Positions 10,188-21,559 of a DNA stretch of 64,000 nt are shown here, piece by piece. Every line of letters starts with the position of its first letter. Positions within the stretch are counted from its first letter, which is position 1. The stretch is from Kingdonia uniflora (lineage: Eukaryota; Streptophyta; Magnoliopsida; Ranunculales; Circaeasteraceae). A model generated the notes under the pieces. It was not told the origin of the DNA. It made no database searches and saw nothing but the letters and a program-made list of their open reading frames with translations. Both the position numbers and the translations under genes were made by a program. Location: NCBI GenBank assembly GCA_014058105.1, contig JACGCM010001245.1:1860001-1924000 (forward strand). The letters are read 5' to 3'.

Positions 10188-12920
10188 GAAGAGTAGCATT
10201 GCCAAAGGCCAATGTAGTAGATTTTGCGGATGTTCTAAAATCTACTTCGTCGTGCAAGCTAGCTCAAACATTTATGAAGAAGAAGAATCTGAAGCGTGGC
10301 TCGGCCTCTAAAACCACGGGGAGTGGTGAGGTCGAGGTAGAGGTGAAAAAGAGAAGGGCATACCCTCCATCTTAATGTTTCAGGGCAAAAGTCACGGAAT
10401 CTTGACCTGACGAGGAAGACAAGATGAGAGCTGTGGAGGATAGGACTAGGCTTGCAGCTCACAAGGGTGTGGAGGAGATGAGAAAAGTGGTAAGTTTGAT
10501 GATTTGTATGTTTGCTGAATTTGTATTGTGATTCGAGCTAAAAATGTGGTCGATTTATTTTTATAGGCTGCTCATTTGATGAAGGGGATCTGCCTCGGGA
10601 TGGAGGAGGAGAAAGCCTAGCTCGAGATTAGTAAGGCAGAACTCAAGAAGAAGGTAGCGTGATTAAAGTCTAATTTGGTTTAGGAGGGGAAGCGACTGGA
10701 TTCTGTGAAGGCTACGCAAGAGTTACAAATTAGCGAGGTAACAGAAGAAGCATAATATCTGGATGAGGTGGTAGTCCAGCATGATAGACTTGGGCACCAC
10801 CTCCTCAAAAAAGGGTACTCCAAAGATAAGGTGAATAACATTATGGGGGGTCCCTACGTTGAAGAGGAGGAGGATGAAGATGATGGGGCTGGAATTGTTA
10901 GAGGGTTGAATGGTATACATCCCCAGACCGAGCGAGAGAACCAAGGGGATGACAACGTGAATCCAGTGAATGAGAATGGGAAGGTAGAGTAAAGATTGTT
11001 AACTTTTTGGTTGTGTTATTATGAGAGTTTTGAGAACTGTAACTGTATGGATTATTGTAGAATAAATATATATAGGCTAAGTGATGTTTGTAAACCTTGT
11101 TTGTAGGAACTTAAGGATATATGCCACAGAATAAAAGAATTAGATAGTGGAGCTACAGGTTAGAGAAGAGTGAAAAATATTTGACTTGTATGCTGCACTA
11201 TTTTAGAGATACAAAGTAAAAATTAGAGTATAGAGATAGGCCAAAAACGTGCTAATAGTTTAGGGACACTAGTACTCAACTGTATATAGAAAATATCAAA
11301 GTGTTGAAAAAGTTAGAACATAGAGAATGTGTACCTTGAAATTAAAAGTACATATTATTGTCATCGAGTTGGGATCATACTTCGACCATAAGTTTAGAAG
11401 CAGTTTCACACAGTAGATGCCAAAAAATATAAATTTGTTAAAAATAAGGGTCCTGTATCATGTTTGAATCTATCGGTTGAATGTTCTTGAATCGAACTTG
11501 ATTTATTGTATCTGCGATATAGGTCAAACTGGAGTCAACTAGCATGAGCAATCAAAAGATGCTCCAGTATAACCAAGAGTTTGTATCGAAATCTAATAGG
11601 ATGAGAGATGCAAATGAAGATAGGGAGGATCAACACGTAAATGTACATTTTAAGTTTTTCAAGGCAACACAAGCTGTTGATGACCTTACTCGGAAGATCG
11701 AGGGGAAAGATGTCGAAATTAATAAGGGGCAAAGAGAGTTTGCGGAGGCAAAGAAAGAGATAGCGAAGCTCAAAAGCCGGAATAATGCCTTGATGGCAAA
11801 GAGTTAGGAGACAGACATGGCTCGATACCGTATTCAGTCATTGGAAATGACTGAGAAAGAGTTACACCATTTTGTGGCCAGTCTGAAGGACCAAATAATT
11901 AGCTAAATGAACGAACAAGAACAGACTCGAGCTGATTTAGTGAGTTCTAAAAGCAAACTGGAGCGATTGAAGAGAAAAATGATTATAAAAGATAGTGAGC
12001 TGAGGAAAGCTTGAGATAACTTATCTAACTCCAAAATTGCAGTTGAGCAGTTGACTGCAGCTTTACCTGCTAAAGATATAGAGTTCTAGTTGGTGCAAAA
12101 ACATTGTGATAAGTTAAATGAGAGGGTGTCAGAATTAAAGGCCGATTTACCTCTAGCCAATTCACGTGTAAAAAGTGCTGATAGGCTAACCATTGTTCAA
12201 GGAGATGTGGTTAGCCTATCAGCTTAAATTAGGGAGCTAGAGGGAGATGTAGCCCATGTACAAAAATGAAATGAGCGGTTAAGGGAGTGCCGAAGTAAGT
12301 TGGATGTTGCTTATGTCAGGGAATAAGAGTTAGAGCTGGAGATTAGGGGTAAGGATCTCTTGATAAGGAAAAAAGATGAATTATTAAAGAAATCTCCTAC
12401 CAAAAAAGGTGTAGATAAAGAACTTGAGGAACTTCGTGCTCAGGTGGAATAATTAAGGACGATAAACTAGGCTCAGTCAGGTAAAGCGGACGAGAAGGCG
12501 CGGGAACATATCAATCTTATGTCCTGCGCCAATAGTCTAATAGAATGGCATAAAGCATGATATAAGAAGTTGCAAGAGCATTATCAAAAAGTAAGAGTGA
12601 ATTTTTCCAGGCTAGTTATGCCTGAGGTGTCGCACTCACAAATCCTAGCGGCTGTTATAACCTATTTTATGGAGGAAGTGAGAAGGCTTGAGTTAGAGAG
12701 GGATGCCTTACGCGACTATTTTTCGGATAGAGGATGTATGACATAGATTGAGGAAACTGTATGAATGCCATAGAAATGGAGTTAGCATCTCGACCTACTG
12801 AATTGGTAAAGCAAGACAGGATTATGGTAGCTGCTCGAGCTCGAGATTTTATAGTTGAACGTCTTTTTATTTTAGGGAAAAGCCTAGATGACCTCCTATC
12901 AGTAGAGAAGAATCCTTTGT
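10188..12920 (+). pseudogene. T2 opposite-strand spliced gene, 3' part, degenerate
   Basis: Exons inferred by comparison with T1 and T5 are 10188-10489 (basic linker, with KTTGSGEVEVEVKKRR), 10567-10983 (acidic and coiled coil, with HDRLGHHLLKKGYSKDKV near 10780-10830), 11107-11158 (shortened internal exon) and 11523 to about 12920 (long coiled coil). Introns 10490-10566, 10984-11106 and 11159-11522 have GT and AG ends. The last exon contains VKLEST at its start, DDLTRKIEGKDVEINKGQ, QGDVVSLS near 12200-12225 and the C-terminal YFMEEVRRLELERDAL near 12660-12710. The N-terminal exons are absent, lost at the T1 junction. Stops near 10374, 10618, 11805 and 12012 disable it. Confidence 0.72.
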
Positions 12921-12929
12921 AGTAGTTGT

Positions 12930-13340
12930 ATATGCAACTTATAAAAGTATCTGTCGCAGACATATTGAGAGATGAAAGCTAGTTTTACCTTTGCTTTATC
13001 TTATGTCTGGTAGAGTTCTTCGATTGAAAACTAGTATTACCTTCATTTTAATCACAGAGTATGTATAAAGTTTGATTGAAAGCTAGTTTTATCTTTACTT
13101 TAATCGGTATATTTTTCGCAGCCATATTGAGAGATAAAAGCTAATTTTACCTTTGCTTTATCTTATGTCTAGTAGAGTTCTTTGATTGAAAACTAGTATT
13201 CCCTTCGTTTTAATCGCAAAGTATGTATAGAGTTTGATTGAAAGTTACTATTACCTTTGATTTAATCTATGTATTGTCTACATAAGTAGAGTGTAATGTA
13301 GTAAAAAACTTAGAAGTTTTAATTCAATGGAATAGAATGA
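12930..13340. repeat. T2 tandem repeat tract, about 160-bp period
   Basis: About two monomers recur with the landmark GAAAGCTAGTTTTACCTTTG near 12973 and a diverged copy near 13133. They contain the same half-units (CTAGTATTACCTTC, CTAGTTTTATC) as the T1 and T5 arrays, in the orientation expected for a minus-strand element. Confidence 0.7.
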
Positions 13341-13412
13341 ACATTGTATGGAGATGAAATCTCACTCATAGAATGAAAAAAACGAGAAATTTGAAGTGGA
13401 GAAGTGAGGGAC

Positions 13413-14500
13413 TTAACGGTTGTACCATTTCAGTCGCCTAGTATTCCCATGGATCGGAGATTTAAACTCATTGCTTTGTCATTAGGAATTGACCCCCCAA
13501 TTTTCTGCCAGTTTCCCGGTATGTGCTTCATTTCAGTGTGGCGGGACTTCTCGGAGGACGAGATTGTCGATTTAGAAAGTATGGCTTCAGATTTTTCTAT
13601 TGTACGAGCTGGCCATCATATGGTGATATTGACCTAGATTGGCAACAACGTGTTCCCTAGTTTCATCAATCTAATTCATGTTGTAGGCCAATTCAAACTT
13701 ATTTTCTTCATCGGTAAGCTCGTGATCTTTGACTGGATGATGGTATTTTGTTCGAATAATGGCTTATGTGCCATATGCGAGGAGGAATAGGGTATATCTA
13801 GTTGATTGACGTGGAGTAGTAAGGTATGTCCATAGGACATGAGGAAGTTCGCGTATCCAGATTCCTTTTTTCTATGACTGAAGCCTTTTCTTGAGTCCAT
13901 CTACGATGGTTTTATTGGTGATTTCAGTTTGGCCATTTCCTTGAGGGTAATAGGGATTGGACGGTGAGTGGATGATGTTGTGTTTGTTAAGGAAAGCTGT
14001 GACATTTTCTCTAACAAATTATGGCCCATTATCAATCCGAATCAGGTAGAGGCAGCAAATCGAGTGATTATGTGTTCCTAGATAAAAGAGATGACCTCTT
14101 CTTCTCTAGTTCGACAGAGTAGAACTACTTCTACCTATTTTGCAAAATAATCTATAGCTATGAGTAGGTATCGTAAGCTGCCTAAAGTATTAGGAAATTC
14201 CCCGATGTGATCGAGTGCCCACCGCTTAAATGCCCAGAACACCTTGCTTGCATGTAGTTTGAACGCAGGGGCGTAGATCATGTGGCCATGTCGTTAACAT
14301 GAGTCGCATTTGCATGAGTACTCTTCTGCTTGCTTGCGCATACATGGCCAAAATACTCCTTGTGCAATTGCTTTGTTAGCGAGTGATCGACCTGTGGTAT
14401 GGGAGCCACAAGTCCCTTTATGTAAATCTCTGAGCAGCCTGTCTACTTTCTTCCTAGAGAGGCACTGGAGGTAAGGCCCCATGACCGAACGATAATATAA
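13413..14500 (-). pseudogene. T2 integrase, degenerate
   Basis: Reading leftward from 14500, the zinc-binding part is intact in outline (LHKGTCGSHTTGR, then CKCDSC...RHG). The core follows with ALDHIGEFPNTLG and RTREEEVISFI, then breaks by frameshift around 14040. The C-terminal region near 13900-13680 is in another frame, and the end (stop complement at 13413) lies in the same place as the T1 and T3 stops. Against T1 and T3 this copy has H for L after the first catalytic aspartate. It is a frameshifted relic. Confidence 0.82.
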
Positions 14501-14599
14501 AAAACAATTTTGAACTGTGTAGCACTTCTAGCTTTTGATCAACCATTGGCGCTCCTTTAGATCAGTTGGGAGGGGCCCTTTGCACTTGTTGCCGGTGCC

Positions 14600-15660
14600 A
14601 AGATAGGCAATGATTGGCTTTCACCAATCATCCTCCTTTTCATTACTCCCAATGTTGATCGTGCATGCAGAATGTCGATCAATGTTTGGGTTTGACAGTA
14701 CTTCGATCTGTAAATATCTGGCTTCTATACCCAAGAACTTGGTAAGATAAGCCAAGGAATTGGCGTGTCTATTTTTACCTTGAGGAAGATAATCAAGAGT
14801 TTCTTTCGTGAACATGCTCATCCTATCTGCAATGAAGGCTGCATATTCGATCATCTGGCTATTCTTCTTGTATTGTTTGGAGTAATGGTGGACGATGGGT
14901 AGAAAATCGGTGTATATTGAAAGCTCTGGAACACCAAGCTCGAGTGCAAGGTCGAGTCCATGAATGAGAGCTTCATACTCGGTGACATTGTTGGAGTCAT
15001 CAAAATCCAAGCGGATTAATTTCGGGATTCTGTCGTTGAAAGAGGTAATCAATACGATTCCAATTCCTGACCCTATGGGTCCTGCTGAACCATCTGTAAG
15101 AAGTCTCCACCCTTTCCTTGTAACCCATTCCGTTCACTCATAAAATACTTTGGTGGGTAGATTTTCTGTAATTTCTTTTCTAAGGTCATGATCATACTTC
15201 TCCCACTCAGGATCTTCCACTGGAAATTCTGTGAGAAAATCGACAACTGCCTGATCCTTTTCTAAATATCATTGTTCGAGCCTAATGTCCTGTTCTCCCA
15301 AACTTATTGACCATTGTTGCACTCTTTTAGATTTCTTTATCTTGGATAAAACTTCCCGGAGTGGGTAGTTCGGCATGACTTTATCTGAGTGAGCTTAGAA
15401 GTAGTGCTTAAGCTTCTGCATAGTGTAAACAAGATTTAGAAGGAGTGTCTTAATTTTAAAATACCTTATTTCCGCTAGAGTGAGGGCTTTACTGATAAAG
15501 TAGATTGGATTTTTGATCTTCCCTTCATGTTGAATGAGAATTGAGCTGATAGAAGTATTTGTAACTGCAATGTAGATGATCAGTTCCTCATTATCTTCTG
15601 GGGTGCTCATAATGGGAAACTTCCCCAAATAGGTTTTGAGTTCTTGAAAATCTACCTCGC
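14600..15660 (-). pseudogene. T2 RNase H and second RNase H, degenerate
   Basis: The minus strand carries ELKTYLGKFPIMSTPEDNEE near 15640-15580 and YFISKALTLAEIRYFK near 15510-15465 of the first RNase H. The second follows: LLTDGSAGPIGSGIGIVLI near 15100-15045, NNVTEYEALIHGLDLALELG near 14990-14930, IYTDFLPIVHHY near 14920-14885 and GKNRHANSLAYL near 14785-14750. Of the four acidic positions of the second domain, the last is asparagine (HANS rather than HADS). The 143 codons from 15052 to 14621 are open. Breaks occur near 15140 and 15400. Confidence 0.82.
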
Positions 15661-16190
15661 ATTCTGATGTCCATTAAATCTCTGTATTGGGCTATACTTT
15701 TCCTCATTTGGTGTAACCGCAGAGAAATAGGAATAACCAACGACAGCGATCTGAAGACTTAGAAGCGAATTGGTTGATAGCGGCAATCTTGCCAACAAGT
15801 TTTTGAACGTCCTTAGTCATCTTTAGAGATGGCATGTTGAGGAGAGCCCAAATTTGATCTGGATCAGCCTCAATCCCCTTCTTGCTGATAAGATGGCTAA
15901 GGAATCATCTTAAATGTACTCTGAATTAACACTTATCAGGATTGAGTCGCATCCTATAAGATCGAAGAATGTTGAATATTGTACTGAGATCTGTGATGTG
16001 GTTACTTGACTGTATGCTGTTGTGTAAGATATCATCAATGTTGACTTCTATGATTTTCCCAAGATGTGCTTTGAACATAGTAGTCATCAACCGTTAATAA
16101 GTTGTGCCTACATTTTTGAGTCTGAAGGGAATGACTTTGTAGAAGTAAAGTCCTCTTTCAGTAATGAAAGAGGTCTTTTATGGAAATAAC
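15661..16190 (-). pseudogene. T2 reverse transcriptase, C-terminal two thirds only
   Basis: Sequence begins inside the FITERGLY segment near 16185, directly after N-terminal gag, so the first part of the enzyme was deleted. The catalytic loop (complement of 16031-16042) reads NIDD, with both aspartates present but the leading tyrosine changed. It continues through LNPDKC and SKKGIEADPDQIWALLNMPS to KSSDRCRWL near 15725. Stops near 16090, 15930 and 15910 disable it. Confidence 0.8.
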
Positions 16191-16541
16191 TTTGTTGGTG
16201 GCTCCTCGAGGTCCCAATATATCCTTTGTAGAAACTTGGGAGGTCTCTGGCACTTGAACGCGATTTCTGGTTTGAGGAGCCTATTGAGTATCATGTAGAG
16301 CTTGTAATGTAGTCTGCATGGTTATCATTTGGTCTTCCTGTCATTTAAACGCTGTCAAACGAGCTTATCATTCATCATTGAGCTCCTTCAAGCAGAGCTC
16401 TCGGTCAAGAGTTAACTAGCGTTCGAGTTTATTATCTTTCTCTATTTTAGCGTGGAGGTTCGCCAGTAGTTCTGTAAGTTGTTCCGGCAAAACTTAAAGA
16501 TTCAGCTGGATTCTGGATGTTGGTCATCTGGAAGTGACCAT
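16191..16541 (-). pseudogene. T2 gag, N-terminal coiled-coil part only
   Basis: Starting near the ATG at 16541, the reading is charged and helical and aligns with the start of T3 gag (19845 on) and T5 gag (58489 leftward): a LTELLANLHAKIEK-type stretch, a Gln/Leu-rich segment and an APQTRNRVQVPETSQVS-type linker. Near 16190 it jumps into reverse transcriptase, so capsid, zinc finger and protease are missing. T2 could have moved only with proteins supplied by another element. Confidence 0.75.
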
Positions 16542-16600
16542 AATTGGAGATTGTTAGTAGAATGAATATATGCCTTAGGATATCGAAGAAATGTTTTCTT

Positions 16601-16619
16601 TTTCACAGACGGTGCCAAA
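16601..16619 (-). other. T2 primer binding site
   Basis: On the minus strand TTTGGCACCGTCTGTGAAA follows the LTR end CATTACA directly. T5, T6 and T4 have the same block with small changes. Its first bases (TGGCGCCGT in T6) match the 3' end expected of plant tRNA-Asp plus CCA; the rest diverges, so the primer is a tentative inference. Confidence 0.75.
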
Positions 16620-17181
16620 TGTAATGACCTAATTATGTTAGCTAGAAATGGCTCAGAATTAGCTCTTACAATAATGTACCTATGGAAAAAACTAATGTAA
16701 AGCAAGAAATGACATAGGTGATTTAGCGTGGAAAACCTTTAAATAGGTAAAAAACTGTGACCTCAAGTTGAGGGTTTTAGTAACAGTAACTTTTATTGCT
16801 TGAGGCTGATATCTTTAAAATATAAAATTTGGTGTTTGAGAATATAGAAAATCTAGTTTTCTTGGTGATTTATCGTATATTTTTTTGGTCCTTGTCTCTT
16901 ATGGAACTTTTTCTTTATATAGGCCTCATCCGTAGCTCGTTATCGTGCTAAAGCACATTCTCCGAACAATGAGGTAACTGGTGGTAGACTTAGTATCTAT
17001 TGAGTTTGAGGGAGACATGTGTCTTTAACTTGTTCATTTTTTTATATTATGCTCGATCCACGTTCTTTATCAGTTCGTGGGCTAGGAGGCACTACTAACT
17101 GTTCATGCCACATGCAAAATACGTGAGTCTGATATGGAGGTAGATCGAAGAGGGTTAGGTTGAAGGGTAAGCCCTTCCACA
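16620..17181 (-). repeat. T2 5' LTR (562 bp)
   Basis: In element orientation it starts TGTGGAAGGGCTTACCC and ends CATTACA next to the primer site. It aligns with the T1 and T3 LTRs over the TATATAAAG segment and the conserved GCCTCAAGCAATAAAAGT block. The bases next to the outer end (17182-17186, TGTCT) would be one copy of the target duplication; the other copy was lost with the left end. Confidence 0.82.
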
Positions 17182-17189
17182 TGTCTAAC

Positions 17190-17405
17190 TTGTCCTCGAC
17201 AACTCGACAGACTGATCAGTACCAAAGTGCTATAGCGTCCATAACCATATGATAAGTCTCATTATAATCAATGCTAGATCTCTTAAAGAGTTCTTGGGCA
17301 ACTAGTCTTGCCTTGACCTAATTACCTCTCCGAGTTAATCATGTTTCCGTACCATTCCCATTTATAATCGAAAGGCTCAATAGAATCACTTCGCATTATG
17401 CTAAC
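17190..17405 (-). pseudogene. Copia reverse transcriptase fragment
   Basis: The minus strand reads EPFDYKWEWYGN, then after a frameshift KARLVAQELFKRSSIDYNET and a VMDAIALWY stretch. This matches the copia consensus around YKARLVAQGF...IDY.ETYSPV in the N-terminal half of reverse transcriptase. Only about 70 codons remain, up to the T2 junction, with a stop and a frameshift near 17320. Confidence 0.75.
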
Positions 17406-18642
17406 AAACTGAGCTCTGCTTGAATTCCAAACACCTACTTTTGCTAATGTACAACAACATACAACAGCATATAGTGGTTATTAATCCTCATCCTTGAAGG
17501 CGAGTACAACAGCGAATATTAATACATTTTCAACAAATCTTTACTAAATGATCCTATGTTGTTCCATTACAGGCTTTTAATAGATTGATATCAACTAATT
17601 ATCATATGTATGTGCCACCCCGGGAATGTCTCGTAATGCATCAACTTGTCACGTAGCTACTATTACCTCGTCGATGGGTGGTTACATCCATGATGAACCT
17701 ACTACACCATTAGCCATATTTGTACCTTATTCTGTTGTTCCCCAACTCATAATACTTTCTTCCAACAATTCTCTGCATTAAGAACGAACCTCAGATTCGT
17801 TTGCGGTACTAATTCCCCTTTAACGTTCAGCTGTGTAAGTGTATTATTTATAGGTACATATACCTACAATACTTTAATAGTGCCTATGAATGTGTCTGGC
17901 AATTTATTTGTGACCTATTACAAGTTTGTAATCCGTTGAACCTTATTGTCACTTAACTTATGTAAAAGGATCTAGATGAGACAACGATGGTATTTTCCAA
18001 CTAATCTTGGAAACATCCTTAATATTTACTGTCATATCTCCCCCCAATAATAAGAATATTGTCTCATCAAAGTGATAATCTGCCCAGTAGTATATACGAT
18101 GTTAATAGGTTTCAAATATCTAGCGATAGATGCGAATCAAACTGACAATCATAACCCACTATTTCCCAAACAAAAAATTCACAGAAAAATTAAAGAACGA
18201 TCTCATAAATGGGATATCTAACCAGTGCAATAAGTATTAATAAATCAAAGAACAATCAAAGTGAGCATTCTATTAAACTAACCAGTGAAGAGTTTCCAAC
18301 TCAGTCAATGATAGTATTAATAAAACAAATCTACTATTATGCAATAAGTAAAATTACTACTTGACAATGCTCTCTAGGTGACACCATTCATCAACTAAGA
18401 ATTTACTACTACTCAATCTTAATTATAACTTGATCTAAAGATGCGCGCATTGGTATCATAGAAGAAATCTATAGCCATAGACTCTGTCGTGGCGAGGTCT
18501 GCACCAGCTGCGATCATATGATAAGTTTGGGACTGATCTCTTTAGATCATCTGGGGTATCTTCTAATCCTGTGCCCGACTATCTCGTATCCATTTGGTCT
18601 ATTGGTGAACTTCTTATTCCCCTTACCATATGTTACTAATGA
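17406..18642. other. Unassigned sequence inside the copia relic
   Basis: No domain, LTR, tandem repeat or RNA gene is recognised on either strand. The sequence is AT-rich with scattered stops in all frames. By position it should correspond to the copia protease and integrase region, but I see no zinc-finger or D,D,E motif, so it is either heavily decayed or contains unrelated inserted DNA. Confidence 0.5.
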
Positions 18643-18903
18643 CTAAAATTTTAATCTTGCCGTTGTTACCACCTTTCTTCTATCTATGGTTGCAATACTG
18701 GCATGCTTACTCTTAGTAGGCATAAGCTTGAGGTTCCTAACCAGTAGCTCATTGTTTTGCTCAGAAATAAGGAAACTTGAATCAGGTCTACGTGCACAAT
18801 GATCTATCGAATATTGCCGTAAAATGTAATATTTGAAGCGTAGAATATTTAATAGAATATTCCCAATATCTTTATTTACCTCGACTATTTCTCCAAGTAA
18901 CAT
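18643..18903 (-). pseudogene. Copia gag fragment (UBN2-like)
   Basis: An 86-codon open stretch on the minus strand contains SEQNNELLVRNLKLMPT, close to the AEQNNELL.KNH..RPTG signature at the end of the helical gag domain in many plant copia elements. It starts MLLGEIVEVNKDIGN and ends with a Lys/Arg-rich tail where an RNA-binding region normally begins. Assignment rests on this one motif plus the copia reverse transcriptase on the same strand downstream. Confidence 0.55.
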
Positions 18904-19150
18904 TATAGTAGAGTTGTACTACTAAATAAAAATTATGCCGCAGTCATACAATACAAGAATAGTATAGGGCAATCCATTATTAGGTCTTCCTAAATATGGA
19001 GGCGAGGGTACAAACAAAGCTCCTATTTTATTATTTAAAGACTCATTGTTCTCAACAGTAGTATTTTTAATATTCTACAATAGCAGATGCATTTTAGAAT
19101 CCATACAGGTTAAGTTTATTGGTAAAAAAATAAATTTGTACTATGGGAGA

Positions 19151-19767
19151 TGTAGGGGCCTATCCCTGGATCTAACCCCAAATCGAGCTATTCCAGTTTA
19201 AATTAACTAAATGTCAGACTCACGTAATCTGCACGTAACATCAATAGCTAACATCGACATCTACTCTATAAACTGATGAAGAACGTGGGTCAAGCTCAAA
19301 CAAAAAAACATGAACAAGTCAAAAATACCTGTCTCTTACGAACTCAACAGTTACTCAGTCAACCGCCACTAACCACATTGTTCAGAAAATGTGCTTCAAC
19401 ACGATGAAAAACTACGGAAAAGGCCTATATAAAGAAAAAGTTCTAGAAGAGACAAAGACCAGAAAAATATACGAGAAATCACCAAGAAAACTATATTTTT
19501 TTTATTCTCAAAACATCCAAACTTCTTATTTACAAGATCAAGTATTTTTAAGTCGAGAGATCACTTGAAATAATATATCAGCCTCAAGCAATAAAAGTCA
19601 CTATTACAAAAAGCCTCAACTCAAGGTCGTTGGTTTTTGCCTATACAGAGGTTTTCCACCCTTAATTACATGTGTCATTTCTTATTTCACGTTAGTTATT
19701 ATCACATTAACATTGGTGCAAGAGCTAATTCTAGGCCATGTCAAGCTTACGGAATTAGGCCATTATA
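19151..19767 (+). repeat. T3 5' LTR (617 bp)
   Basis: It begins TGTAGGGGCCTATCCC and ends AGGCCATTATA just before the primer site; the usual CTACA terminus has mutated to TTATA. A TATATAAA at 19426-19433 in the context GGCCTATATAAAG is shared with the T1 LTR and is the likely LTR promoter. The GCCTCAAGCAATAAAAGTCACT block near 19580 is shared by all family members here. Confidence 0.85.
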
Positions 19768-19786
19768 TTTGTCAGTATCTGTGGGA
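19768..19786 (+). other. T3 primer binding site, mutated
   Basis: TTTGTCAGTATCTGTGGGA occupies the position of the TTTGGCGCCGTCTGTGGGA block in T6. The invariant TGGCGCC start has decayed. Confidence 0.65.
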
Positions 19787-19844
19787 AAGAAGACATTTCC
19801 ACGATATCCTAAGGCATACATTCACTTTACTACAAAGTTTAATC

Positions 19845-21180
19845 ATGGTCACTTCTAGACGACCAGTAACCAGAATCCAGTTCGAGCTTTTAGTTGAGCC
19901 GAAACAACTTACAGAGCTACGGGTGAATCTCAATGCCAAAATAGAGAAGCGTAATGAGCTCGAACGTCAATTAACTCATAACTGAGAGCTTCGTGAGAAC
20001 GAGAATGAAGCCGAGCGACAAGCTCGTTTGACAAAGTTCAAACGACATGATGACCGGATGACAACCATGCATACTACCTTACAAGCTCTGCAAAATACTC
20101 AGGCTCCTCCAATAGGAGGTCGCAATCAATTGCCAGAAACCTCCCAAATTTCTGCATGGGAAAGGTTGGTTTCTCCTGAGTTTCCAGAGATATTTAGCAC
20201 AAACCTCAGCCCTTCATTCATTTAGGCAATGAAGTTTAGTATGAGATTAGTAGAGGTTACCAATTTCTATACATCAGGAGGAAGAACAATGACATTAAGA
20301 TTGAGTTCTAGCACGTGATCATTTGTATAAAGGAACTAGTACTCACAATTTTCAACCTCCTCGTAAAGCCACTCAGCTGACACGTCAATATGCTACACAA
20401 GAACATATAGATCAGTGTATTAAGGAGTTAGTCGAAGCCCAATTTCTGGGCACTTCAGATGACCTTACCAAGTTACAAGGAAGTCTAATTGCCAAAGAAC
20501 TATTCGATATGGAAATCCCAAAAGGTTTCCATACTCCAAATATTCGTAATTACAAAGGCACCGATCCAAAGGATCACATTCAACAGTATCGTGATTCATT
20601 AGGGTTGTATTTCAACCTCAATCACATCCTCTGCCATTTGTTCATAATAAGTCTACACGAAGAACCTCTCCAGTGGTTCCACTTTTTATCTGAAAGCTCC
20701 ATATTCACATTTGACGAGCTATAGAAGCATTCATCAAGACGTATGCTCACAACAGGGATAAAGAGGAGAATTTATATTCTTATATCACTCTTATGCAGTC
20801 ATACGGAGAGAAGCTCGAGGCTTTTGCAAAGAAGATTTTGGAGCTCACGTATAAAGTAGAAAATCTCAATCAGTAAATAGCTTTTACTGCTTTCACCAAC
20901 GCGCTCTAACTCGACTGCAAGGCCAAAAAACACCTCTTTCTCAACAAACCTGCAAGCTTGGAAGATATGATCACCAAGGTCAATAGTTACGTCAACCTGG
21001 AAAGGATGATGTCTGAAAGGCATAAATCTACTAAATCCGTCCTATCCACGAAAGGTCCATCTACAGATCGAAGCACTGAACCAAAGGAGGATTAAGGTGA
21101 CCAAAAGCACTCCAAGGGAAACATTGGCAACCCTTGGAAAGGCAATTCACGACCCAAACTGGTCCTCCCAAGGATGAATG
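19845..21180 (+). pseudogene. T3 gag, degenerate
   Basis: The reading opens MVTSRRPVTRIQFELL and runs as a charged helical region (LNAKIEKRNELERQ), then a linker with PETSQISAWERLVSP. From 20323 it enters the capsid-like part: QLTRQYATQEHIDQC, AKELFDMEIPKGFHTP, YKGTDPKDHIQQY, a DSLGLYFNLNHILC stretch and LHEEPLQWFH. A frameshift near 20722 continues as AFIKTYAHNRDKEENLY and ends in a basic tail near 21110. Stops occur at 19983, 20223, 20875 and 20908. The capsid part matches the Retrotrans_gag pattern; gag would form the particle that packages element RNA. The zinc-finger region near 21290 has lost its cysteines. Confidence 0.82.
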
Positions 21181-21559
21181 TTCGAATCTCTAAATTTTTC
21201 CAATCCTCTCCAAGGATAAGCTTTACCATCTCTCTCAACTATTGGAACCAATCAAAAACCATACGTAATGTATACATCATAAGGTAAACCATCATTCTAC
21301 TAAAAATTACTATACTTTGACGAGGTCCTTGGAATAAGTTTCCAATGAGTAACGGATGTTCAAATATATTATCTACCTAGAATCATATAAGGATGACAGC
21401 TATAAGAAGCAGTTTGAAATCGTCCTGGTCGAAGATCAAGCTGAGGAGAAACATCTCTACCATATGTACCATAACAACATAACTAAAATCCATTAAATTA
21501 CTAACTCTTACTGATTCAAGTGCAGGAGTCTACCAGAATGCTACGATTTCACACCTCAA

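Larger units (their letters stand above)
10188..17181 (-). mobile_element. T2: deletion derivative of the Tat-like family
   Basis: The element runs right to left: 5' LTR 16620-17181, primer site, N-terminal gag 16191-16541, then directly mid reverse transcriptase, RNase H, second RNase H, integrase to 13413, repeats, and on the other strand the last exons of the opposite-strand gene up to 10188. Gag capsid, protease and the N-terminal half of reverse transcriptase are missing at an internal junction near 16190. The first exons of the opposite-strand gene and the 3' LTR are missing at the left end, where T1 begins. It is inserted in the copia relic. Confidence 0.85.
17182..19150 (-). mobile_element. 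COP: Ty1/copia relic between T2 and T3
   Basis: A gag fragment on the right and a reverse transcriptase fragment on the left, both on the minus strand and in copia order, mark a decayed copia element. They are only about 1.2 kb apart, so protease and integrase have been deleted or are unrecognisable. T2 interrupts it at 17181/17182 and T3 begins at 19151. No LTRs were found. Confidence 0.6.
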
